This document shows positions 4,378 to 10,117 of a stretch of 10,117 nt of DNA, piece after piece. The stretch spans positions 1-10,117 of the forward strand of contig JAEZFH010000036.1 in assembly GCA_023437885.1 (NCBI GenBank), read 5' to 3'. How positions within the stretch are numbered: the first letter of the stretch is position 1; each line of letters starts with the position of its first letter. The DNA is from Bacillota bacterium (GTDB lineage Bacteria > Bacillota > Clostridia > Lachnospirales > Lachnospiraceae). The position numbers were made by a program, and so were the translations under genes. The notes under the pieces are model-generated. The model did no database searches and was not told the DNA's origin. It worked only from the letters and a program-made list of their open reading frames with translations.

Positions 4378-5922
4378 CTATTGTTTGTTTTTTGTCCGCA
4401 GGAAGGGCTTGACTCCCCAGACCATATTCGGTTCGGCCTTATAATCCGCTCCGGTGCCCTTCTCACCCTGATATATCTCGGCGATGCTATAGGCCTCGCC
4501 TGACGGAGCAGGGCTGGGAACCACCTTCAGGGTATCCTTCTCAAGCGGAATGCCATTCTGGGCAAGATACTTGATCCTGCCGGTTTCAACATCATTCTTA
4601 TAAAAATACTTTTTCATGCTGCCATCTTCCAGTGCATTATAAAAGATTCCTTCCGTAATAATTTTCTCCGTATACTGCTCACCGGCTTCGTCCTTGCTGA
4701 TACCCACCTCAGTAATTTTACCGGTTCCGTTGGGAAGGTCATTATTCCATTCACCGTCATAATAATAGTAACCCCGGCCATGGGTATTGCTGGTCAGCAT
4801 AAAGTATACCCCAACGCCCTTTTTCACACCATTCATGATATCGCCGTAGTATACCTGCTGTGCACTGTAGATAATCAAGCCGCTTCCCCTGGAGATATCA
4901 CCCTCTCCGGCGCCGAAGAATACCGGAACTTCCCCTGCAACCTCCTCAAGGAATACCGAGGTTTCCATTGCCGCTATGATGCGGTCAATATCCCGCTCTC
5001 TCATGGCATTATATAGCTCGGAGAGTACGTTTTCCCTCTCTTCCTCATTCTCCTTCAGCTTCCGGGCAGAGGCCAGCAGTTCCTTTAATTCACTGTCATC
5101 GGTCTCTTCCAGTGCAGTTTCCAAAAGCAGGACACATACATTGTATTTCTTTTGCTGAATGTAGATTTCAGCCAGTGCTTTATAGGCCGCAGGCTGGCTC
5201 GGCAGCAGCAGCGTTGCCTCCAGATACTTTGCAATTCCGTCCTCATAATTTTCCTGATAGACATATTCTTCGGCCTGAGCGACCATAACATCATAATCTT
5301 CCTTCAGCAGATAATTATCGACGGTTATGAGAAGTGCCTCCAGCACCTCATTCTGGGTTATTTCTATTCCCTCCAGGACTTCCTCCCGGGCCAGATCATA
5401 TTTTTCCTGCTCGATATACGCCTGGGTAATCCTCTGGTAAGAGGTTACATCCTTGCTTTTTAGCAGCTTGGCTTCCTCATACACAGAGATCGCCTTATCG
5501 TACTCCTTATTCGAAAAATATACATCTGCACGGGAAACAGACTGAAGAAACTCATAATCCTGCTTCGCGGATTTGACCTCCTCAATCTTCTGTTCAAGTC
5601 TTACTGTAGAAAGCTTCTGGTAGGATGCGCGCAAAATCCCAAGGGCCTTATCATAGTCGTTCAGCCCGACATAAGCCTCAGCCAAACCGATGGACAGAGA
5701 TTCCTGATCGCTGTCCTTCATGGCCAATGCTTCCTGATAAGCCTCCACGGCAAGCGCATAGCTGCCTGCATTTAAGTAGTTTTCCGCCATCACGGCGCGT
5801 TCATCAATACGGCGGTTCCTTGATTCATTACTGATAAGGATAAGCCCAAGAATCAGTACTATCGTTCCCAGAATTACAGCAATAACCTTTCTCTCTTTTG
5901 TTCGAAATATCCCTGATAACAT
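4378..5922 (-). CDS. Membrane-anchored TPR and MORN-repeat protein, function unknown
   Basis: 514 residues. A short basic N-terminus is followed by one membrane helix (~13-31, VIAVILGTIVLILGLILI). A tetratricopeptide superhelix spans ~44-275, with recognisable units near 44-70, 76-103, 130-156, 162-187, 217-241 and 247-272. A charged linker rich in Glu/Lys (~276-310) follows. The C-terminal half carries MORN-type repeats: YYGDIMNGVKKGVGVYF (358-374), YDGEWNNDLPNGTGKITE (388-405) and a degenerate one around 422-440. TPRs bind protein partners; MORN repeats bind proteins or membranes; no enzyme motif is visible, so it is probably a scaffold at the membrane. Topology is unclear because basic residues flank both sides of the helix. 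The start has GGAGGT at 5929-5934, 6 nt upstream of ATG. It sits where B. subtilis has rsmI directly against abrB, so it is an insertion into that conserved block. Confidence 0.8.
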   Translation of the reverse strand: MLSGIFRTKERKVIAVILGTIVLILGLILISNESRNRRIDERAVMAENYLNAGSYALAVEAYQEALAMKDSDQESLSIGLAEAYVGLNDYDKALGILRASYQKLSTVRLEQKIEEVKSAKQDYEFLQSVSRADVYFSNKEYDKAISVYEEAKLLKSKDVTSYQRITQAYIEQEKYDLAREEVLEGIEITQNEVLEALLITVDNYLLKEDYDVMVAQAEEYVYQENYEDGIAKYLEATLLLPSQPAAYKALAEIYIQQKKYNVCVLLLETALEETDDSELKELLASARKLKENEEERENVLSELYNAMRERDIDRIIAAMETSVFLEEVAGEVPVFFGAGEGDISRGSGLIIYSAQQVYYGDIMNGVKKGVGVYFMLTSNTHGRGYYYYDGEWNNDLPNGTGKITEVGISKDEAGEQYTEKIITEGIFYNALEDGSMKKYFYKNDVETGRIKYLAQNGIPLEKDTLKVVPSPAPSGEAYSIAEIYQGEKGTGADYKAEPNMVWGVKPFLRTKNKQ

Positions 5923-5934
5923 TATTTCACCTCC

Positions 5935-6146
5935 AAAAGACAGTTACCCCTTCCCCTTTCGAGGCATACCGGCATCCACTTGCCGGTACACATACTCCTT
6001 TCACCCTTTTCACGCTTCCTGAGTAATTGATGCGCCTGCGCCGAACGCAGTGAGTACACATACCATAGGAGCTTGCGACTATGGTATTATGCCGGCTGAC
6101 ATTACTGCGCATCTGTGTGCATATGCTAACTGCACGGAGTGCCACT
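5935..6146. repeat. Structured GC-rich intergenic spacer, possible dispersed repeat
   Basis: The 212-bp spacer between rsmI and the TPR/MORN gene is unusually rich in inverted and direct repeats. TACCGGCA/TGCCGGTA occurs at 5967-5974/5981-5988. CTGCG/CGCAG occurs at 6036-6040/6046-6050. ATACCATAG/CTATGGTAT occurs at 6060-6068/6079-6087. The decamer GTACACATAC is present twice (5986-5995 and 6054-6063). The composition differs from the AT-rich spacers elsewhere in the window. It could be a copy of a dispersed intergenic element or a structured leader of the TPR/MORN mRNA. No clear promoter for that gene is visible within it. A minus-strand 79-codon reading frame crosses it but looks non-coding. 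Confidence 0.5.
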
Positions 6147-7001
6147 TCATAAGCTCTCGTTCTCATGAATTAACAGCTGGTAAATATCCCTCTTACTTAC
6201 CCCTCTGTCCCTGGCAACTGCTTTCATTGCCTCCTTTTTATTGAAGCCCTGTTTCGTGTAGATATCCATGTGCTCGGCCAAGGCAACGCTGCCCCATCGC
6301 TCCTGCTTCTCAGCCTCCAATTCCTCATCTGATTTTCCCTCAATTACCAGTACATATTCCCCCTTCGGCTCCTGTGTCCCCAACACGGAGGCTGCCTCAC
6401 AGAGGGTCGTCTGCCATACATTTTCGTGCAGCTTAGTAAGTTCTTTGATTAGTGATAGCTTTCTGTCTCCCAATACCTCCAAAAGCTCCTGCAGGGTCTT
6501 GCATAATCTGTGAGGCGCCTCATAGAGGATCAGGGTTCTGGTATCATTCTGAAGCTCCTTCAGCACTCTCTGCCTATCCTTCTTATCGCTGGGCAGAAAA
6601 GCCTCAAAGCAAAATCTTCTTGTGGAAAGTCCCGACAGGGTCAGTGCCGTTACCGCAGCACATGCCCCCGGAAGGGAAGTGATGCCAATTCCCGCCGCAT
6701 AAGCCTGCTTTACCAGCTCTTCTCCGGGATCGGAAATCCCCGGCGTTCCGGCATCGGTAATCAGCGCAATATTTATACCTGTCTTCATCTGCTCAACCAG
6801 ATATTTTGCCTTCTCTATCTTGTTGAACTCATGATAGCTGGTCATAGGTGTCTTAATCTCAAAATGATTCAACAGCTTAATGCTGTGCCTGGTGTCCTCC
6901 GCTGCGATCAGGTCCACCTCCCGCAGGGTTCTGACCACCCGGAAGGTAATATCCTCCAGGTTGCCGATCGGCGTGGCACATAAATATAACATTCCGGACA
7001 T
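6147..7001 (-). CDS. rsmI: 16S rRNA (cytidine-1402-2'-O)-methyltransferase RsmI
   Basis: 284 residues, the usual length for RsmI, an SAM-dependent enzyme of the tetrapyrrole-methylase fold. It methylates the 2'-OH of C1402 in the 16S rRNA decoding centre. Hallmarks are LYLCATPIGNLEDITFR at the N-terminus (5-21), AAEDTRHSIKLLNHF (33-47), and the SAM-site loop ITDAGTPGISDPG (81-93). LPGACAAVTALTLSGL and the short C-terminal helical domain ending in GVSKRDIYQLL follow. ATG 7001 is preceded by AAAGGA with suitable spacing. It follows trmN6 by 55 bp in the same direction, as in the yabB-yazA-yabC order of B. subtilis but without yazA. Nothing appears broken. Confidence 0.97.
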   Translation of the reverse strand: MSGMLYLCATPIGNLEDITFRVVRTLREVDLIAAEDTRHSIKLLNHFEIKTPMTSYHEFNKIEKAKYLVEQMKTGINIALITDAGTPGISDPGEELVKQAYAAGIGITSLPGACAAVTALTLSGLSTRRFCFEAFLPSDKKDRQRVLKELQNDTRTLILYEAPHRLCKTLQELLEVLGDRKLSLIKELTKLHENVWQTTLCEAASVLGTQEPKGEYVLVIEGKSDEELEAEKQERWGSVALAEHMDIYTKQGFNKKEAMKAVARDRGVSKRDIYQLLIHENESL

Positions 7002-7056
7002 AATATATCCTTTCGTAGATGATAAATCTTTTCTGCCCTATTTCCCTTTATTGCCT

Positions 7057-7812
7057 CTAATATCCATAAATATCATAGATTTCATCCGTATATACCCCGG
7101 GTTCCCGGTAAACGATCAGTGGAGCCTCCACCTTCAGCATGGAGCCGCCGCCCTTGACACATTCCAGAAGCACCATATTGGGCTCTTTACAGAGATAAGG
7201 ATGCACCAGCTTCATTCTCTTGGGCTCCAGCTTGTGGGACGTAAGCCGGTTCATAATCTCCACCAGGCGGAACGGACGGTGTACCAGATAAAAGCGGCCC
7301 CCCGGCTTAAGCAGCCGGCCCGCCTCCCGGATTACATCCTCCAGAGTGCATAAAACCTCATGCCGCGCAATTGCCTTCGCATCCCCGGGATTCACCAGCC
7401 CATGGCCGTGATTCATATAGGGCGGATTGCTCGTAACAACATCAAAGGAAGCCAACCCGAATAAAGCAGAGGCTTCCTTGATATCTCCAATAACAATATC
7501 AATTTTATCTTCCAGTCTGTTCATGGCAACGCTTCGCCGTGCCATATCTGCACTTTCCTCCTGGATCTCCAGGCCGGTAAAATGCATTCCCTCCGTCTTC
7601 GCCTCTAATAATATGGGTACAATCCCCGTTCCGGTGCCCAGATCCAACACCTTTTCTCCGGACATCACCCTTGCAAAACCGGAAAGAAGTACGCCGTCCA
7701 TACCAAAACAGAACTTTTTTGTATTTTGAATTATCTTATAATTATTCCTGTTCAGATCATCTGCCCGTTCTCCCGGCTTCAGATAATCCTCTGCCTCATT
7801 GTTATTCATCAT
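7057..7812 (-). CDS. trmN6: tRNA1(Val) (adenine-37-N6)-methyltransferase-type protein (TrmN6/YabB)
   Basis: 251 residues with a Rossmann methyltransferase core. SAM-binding motif I VLDLGTGTGIVPILL lies at 55-69, an acidic residue after the next strand is LEIQEES, and the amino-methyltransferase catalytic motif NPPY (129-132, in VTSNPPYMNHG) is present. The N-terminal LKPGERADDLNRNNYKIIQ and FCFGMDGVLLSGFA segments are typical of the YabB/TrmN6 group, whose Escherichia coli member modifies A37 of tRNA1(Val). Substrate here is inferred from family. It starts with ATGATG; the gene overlaps the end of ricT by 11 bp, so ribosomes finishing ricT can re-initiate. The second ATG (7809) is an equally possible start. 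Position between ricT and rsmI matches B. subtilis yabB. Confidence 0.92.
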   Translation of the reverse strand: MMNNNEAEDYLKPGERADDLNRNNYKIIQNTKKFCFGMDGVLLSGFARVMSGEKVLDLGTGTGIVPILLEAKTEGMHFTGLEIQEESADMARRSVAMNRLEDKIDIVIGDIKEASALFGLASFDVVTSNPPYMNHGHGLVNPGDAKAIARHEVLCTLEDVIREAGRLLKPGGRFYLVHRPFRLVEIMNRLTSHKLEPKRMKLVHPYLCKEPNMVLLECVKGGGSMLKVEAPLIVYREPGVYTDEIYDIYGY

Positions 7813-8716
7813 CCAGTAAGGATTTCCCTTCCTTCCTCTCCAAAAGCTCCAGTACCCTTAACTCTTCATCCTCCAGAGAGTTATTGCGTTCCTTGCGCCT
7901 TCTTTGCTTAAAGCGCAGCTCCTCAACCTTATACTCCCTTACTTCCTTCTCATCATTCTCCAGGGTTACAATCACCTTCACCAGCTGCTTCAATACACTG
8001 ACACTCTGAACCTCGCCCTTCAGGTTATCCTTGGTGGTTACATAATCCCCAACTCCCGGAAGCTTACTGTTGAGCTCCTCATATGCTTCCTCCTCATTCT
8101 TCAGGCAGCACATAAGTCTTCCGCATACGCCGGAGATTTTTGTCGGATTCAGGGACAGGTTCTGTTCCTTTGCCATCTTAATGGAAACCGGTGCGAATTC
8201 GGACAGATGGGTATGGCAGCATAGCGGTCTTCCGCAGATTCCGATCCCGCCCACAATCTTGGTTTCGTCCCTGACACCGATCTGCCTGAGCTCGATCCGG
8301 GTCTTAAATACACTGGCCAGATCCTTCACCAGCTCCCTGAAATCAATTCTCCCGTCTGCGGTAAAATAGAACAATACCTTGTTATTATCAAAGGTATATT
8401 CACAGTCAATCAGCTTCATCTCCAAACCATGCTTTCTGATCTTCTCCAGGCAGATCTGGAAGGCTTCCTTTTCCTTTTCCTTATTCCGCTTCTCTACGGC
8501 ATTGTCCTCGTCCGTCGCCTGGCGGATCACCGGCTTTAAGGGCTGGATAATCTTTTCGTCCTCCACATCCCTGGGTCCCAGGACTACCAGACCGTATTCA
8601 ATCCCTCTGGCAGTTTCTACGATGACATTGTCACCCTGTTTGATATTAAAACCGGCAGGATCAAAGAAGTATACTTTTCCCGCCCTCCGAAATCTCACTC
8701 CGATTACATTAACCAT
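7802..8716 (-). CDS. ricT: RicT (YaaT), PSP1-domain protein of the Ric complex
   Basis: 304 residues from ATG 8716. The N-terminus VNVIGVRFRRAGKVYFFDP and the central PSP1 region (~60-146, including FYFTADGRIDFRELV) are typical. Six cysteines form two CGR-x(2)-CC motifs, CGRPLCC (161-167) and CGRLMCC (198-204). In B. subtilis RicT such cysteines help bind iron-sulfur clusters of the RicA/RicF/RicT complex, which stimulates RNase Y-dependent mRNA maturation and affects sporulation, competence and biofilm formation. The C-terminus is a charged tail (~265-304). The start is set by AAGGAG at 8724-8729, 7 nt from ATG; an in-frame ATG at 8773 would add 19 atypical residues lying inside holB. It overlaps holB by 8 bp (ATGGTTAA) and trmN6 by 11 bp, indicating one operon. 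Confidence 0.96.
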   Translation of the reverse strand: MVNVIGVRFRRAGKVYFFDPAGFNIKQGDNVIVETARGIEYGLVVLGPRDVEDEKIIQPLKPVIRQATDEDNAVEKRNKEKEKEAFQICLEKIRKHGLEMKLIDCEYTFDNNKVLFYFTADGRIDFRELVKDLASVFKTRIELRQIGVRDETKIVGGIGICGRPLCCHTHLSEFAPVSIKMAKEQNLSLNPTKISGVCGRLMCCLKNEEEAYEELNSKLPGVGDYVTTKDNLKGEVQSVSVLKQLVKVIVTLENDEKEVREYKVEELRFKQRRRKERNNSLEDEELRVLELLERKEGKSLLDDE

Positions 8717-9704
8717 TACTGTTCTCCTTAATAGTAAGTAGCATAAGCTCAATGGCAATATCAAAGTTGACATTAGCCCTCAATCTTATTTTTGCCTTTT
8801 CCATCGCATTTATTATTTTTTCTATATTGTCATAGCTCCTGATATTGGCCTGATGCTTGATAAAGGAGCGTTCCTCCCTGTATAACAAAAGATCCGGGTC
8901 CATGGTAGCCTTATACATCACCACATCCCTGTACCATAAAATCATCAAATCAATATAATCCTCGATTACCGGCTTGTTTGCCGTCAGGACCTTCAGTCCC
9001 GAAATTACCTCATGCAGCTCCATCTCATCAATATATTTCAGGATATGGAGCACATCGCTTTTCATTCTTTCAAAATCCTCGGAGGTGGCATATTTGATTG
9101 CCTTCCCCACATTGCCGCCGGAAAAGGCCGCTGCCATCTCCGCTTTATAATCCGGTATCCGGTGACGCAGCATCAGGAACTCCTTCATGGCTGTCTTATC
9201 CACCGGCTTAAGATTCAATTGTACGCATCTTGATAAAATGGTAGGAAGCAAGGCCGTAATATTGCTGACCAGCAGAAGAATAACAGCATATTCCGGAGGC
9301 TCCTCCATCGTCTTTAAAAGTGCGTTCTGAGCCGCTTCGGTCAGCTTGTCCCCGTCCTCTATGATATAAATCTTGTACTTGCTGTGATAGGGCTTTACAT
9401 GGATATCCGCATTCACCTGCAATCGGATGTCATCCACTCCGATGCTGACCTTCTCATGGGTCACACGGATAATGTCCGGATGATTTCCGGAATCTGTCTG
9501 CATGCAGGACTTGCACCGGTCGCAGGACAGAGTTCCTTCTTCCTCGCATTGCAGGGTCTTGGCGAAGGCATTGGCCAGCAGCTTTTTCCCCATACCTGCT
9601 TCCCCATGAAAAATATAAGCATGGGAAACCTTCTGTGAACTGATTGCATTTTGAAGATGCTGTATAATACTTTCATGACCTATGATTTGTCCAAACCCTT
9701 GCAT
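8709..9704 (-). CDS. holB: DNA polymerase III subunit delta' (HolB)
   Basis: 331 residues, normal for Firmicute delta'. It is an AAA+ clamp-loader subunit that helps load the sliding clamp at replication forks. Visible in order: a P-loop-like GEAGMGKK (34-41) in which the usual Ser/Thr after Lys is Lys; zinc-module cysteines C53, C61, C64 and C67; and a Walker B-like strand IYIIEDGDKLT (112-122) that departs from DExx. NALLKTMEEPP (127-137) and the SRC motif in LLPTILSRC (152-160), which supplies the arginine finger to the neighbouring ATPase subunit, follow. A helical collar domain fills the C-terminus. The altered nucleotide motifs fit delta' being non-catalytic (family knowledge). ATG 9704 has GGAG 7 nt upstream. 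It lies between yaaR and ricT as in B. subtilis and shares its last 8 bp with ricT. Confidence 0.96.
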   Translation of the reverse strand: MQGFGQIIGHESIIQHLQNAISSQKVSHAYIFHGEAGMGKKLLANAFAKTLQCEEEGTLSCDRCKSCMQTDSGNHPDIIRVTHEKVSIGVDDIRLQVNADIHVKPYHSKYKIYIIEDGDKLTEAAQNALLKTMEEPPEYAVILLLVSNITALLPTILSRCVQLNLKPVDKTAMKEFLMLRHRIPDYKAEMAAAFSGGNVGKAIKYATSEDFERMKSDVLHILKYIDEMELHEVISGLKVLTANKPVIEDYIDLMILWYRDVVMYKATMDPDLLLYREERSFIKHQANIRSYDNIEKIINAMEKAKIRLRANVNFDIAIELMLLTIKENSNG

Positions 9705-9724
9705 ATAAACACTCCATTCTGCTA

Positions 9725-9766
9725 ATCACCTGTGGTGATTTGATTACCTGTGGTGATTTGATTACC
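9725..9766. repeat. Two perfect 18-bp direct repeats with embedded dyad, upstream of holB
   Basis: The unit ACCTGTGGTGATTTGATT occurs at 9728-9745 and 9746-9763 without mismatch, followed by a third partial ACC. Each unit carries an inverted repeat: ATCACC-TGT-GGTGAT at 9725-9739 is perfect, and the second (9743-9757) has one mismatch. It lies in the 98-bp yaaR-holB spacer, 21 bp upstream of the holB start codon. A length of 18 bp, a multiple of three, could simply be a recent duplication. The dyads could equally form tandem small hairpins in the mRNA that adjust holB expression or be tandem operators. Confidence 0.8.
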
Positions 9767-9802
9767 AATCTCACCATTGCCTGTAATGCCGCATTCCTTC
9801 CG

Positions 9803-10117
9803 TCACGTCAGAATATCCAGCAGCAAGCCTCTGATTTCATCTATTTTATTTAAAATTGCTATATGGTCCTTTTCATCCTTAATCAGCTCCACTGCCAGCT
9901 CATCCAGATTCTTGTCCACCAGCTTAATCATCGTATATACCCGGTGCCTTCCCTTTCTGTCCAGAAAATTCTCTCTGGAGAACTTATGGGACCGGTTGAT
10001 GATCTCATTCATAAAACCCTTGATTAGTTCCCGGTAATGCTTCATATCCCTTAAGTCCATATGCTTTGCCAGCTTCTTCCCATGGACTGTAATTTCCTCC
10101 AGCATGCCGTTTAAGAC
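9803..10117 (-). CDS. yaaR: YaaR family (DUF327) protein, 5' end outside window
   Basis: The frame is open from the right window edge (VLNG precedes the first in-window Met at 10105) to TGA at 9803-9805, so this is the C-terminal 104 residues of a protein that is ~146 residues in B. subtilis. The visible part is helical and charged: LRDMKHYRELIKGFMNEII, then RKGRHRVYTMIKLVDKNLDE and a C-terminal KIDEIRGLLLDILT. The last two segments match the conserved YaaR pattern of GRxRxLKLVKEVDxxL and LLDKIGEIQGLLINLY. The molecular function is not established. The position upstream of holB in the same direction is the B. subtilis order. The Met at 10105 is unlikely to be the true start. Confidence 0.9.
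   Translation of the reverse strand, partial: VLNGMLEEITVHGKKLAKHMDLRDMKHYRELIKGFMNEIINRSHKFSRENFLDRKGRHRVYTMIKLVDKNLDELAVELIKDEKDHIAILNKIDEIRGLLLDILT

Noticed and set aside
5927..6166. 79-codon minus-strand reading frame between rsmI and the TPR/MORN gene
   Set aside because: It covers hairpin-forming repeats, is rich in Arg, Cys and Val, has no convincing ribosome binding site and overlaps the rsmI end. It looks like translation of a structured spacer.
8717..8773. Upstream in-frame ATG extending RicT by 19 residues
   Set aside because: The extension lies inside holB, reads as an atypical hydrophobic/arginine stretch and has no good ribosome binding site. ATG 8716 has AAGGAG at ideal spacing and gives the family N-terminus.
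9725..9766. CRISPR-like repeat
   Set aside because: The two units are directly adjacent with no spacer between them, and there are no cas genes nearby.
1..10117. tRNA, rRNA, insertion sequence or prophage genes
   Set aside because: I looked for cloverleaf-like segments, transposase motifs and terminal inverted repeats on both strands and saw none. The annotated genes and short spacers account for the sequence.

Overview
The window reads as chromosomal DNA from a spore-forming Firmicute of the class Clostridia, most likely a Lachnospiraceae-type gut or anaerobic organism (inference). Support comes from spmA/spmB spore maturation genes, an AbrB transition-state regulator, strong GGAGG-type ribosome binding sites, and a gene order that recapitulates the Bacillus subtilis yaaR-holB-ricT(yaaT)-trmN6(yabB)-rsmI(yabC)-abrB neighbourhood. 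All protein genes except abrB lie on the minus strand. I see no rRNA, tRNA, insertion sequence, phage gene or CRISPR array.

Right half, read leftwards on the minus strand: yaaR (5' end outside the window), holB (clamp-loader delta'), ricT, trmN6 and rsmI form a compact housekeeping operon. holB/ricT overlap by 8 bp and ricT/trmN6 by 11 bp. The yabA and yazA genes that B. subtilis has in this block are missing. A structured GC-rich spacer follows, then a membrane-anchored TPR/MORN protein of unknown function. This protein is convergent with abrB (plus strand), with two strong hairpins between them.

Left half: an AT-rich 330-bp divergent control region separates abrB from spmA-spmB. It holds a possible sigma-E-like promoter for spmAB and a possible Spo0A-type box at the abrB promoter. 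spmA and spmB are translationally coupled. Next comes the most striking gene: a 270-residue soluble protein with an N-terminal XRE-type helix-turn-helix, whose remaining ~178 residues look like the cytoplasmic domain of the flagellar/type III export gate protein FlhA (FHIPEP family). It lacks the membrane part and the last FlhA subdomain. Its promoter carries repeated ATGGCAG heptamers that could be an autoregulatory operator. A 373-bp AT-rich gap follows with a degenerate 13-bp tandem array (nine units), a perfect 12-bp palindrome and a candidate terminator. At the left edge is a MEMO-like dioxygenase-fold/AMMECR1 fusion of the uncharacterised AmmeMemoRadiSam system, truncated by the window.

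Functional reading: the right block is replication, rRNA/tRNA modification and sporulation/biofilm control (RicT). The centre is sporulation control and spore maturation. The left part contains two poorly understood proteins, of which the HTH-FlhA-like regulator is the best candidate for something undescribed.
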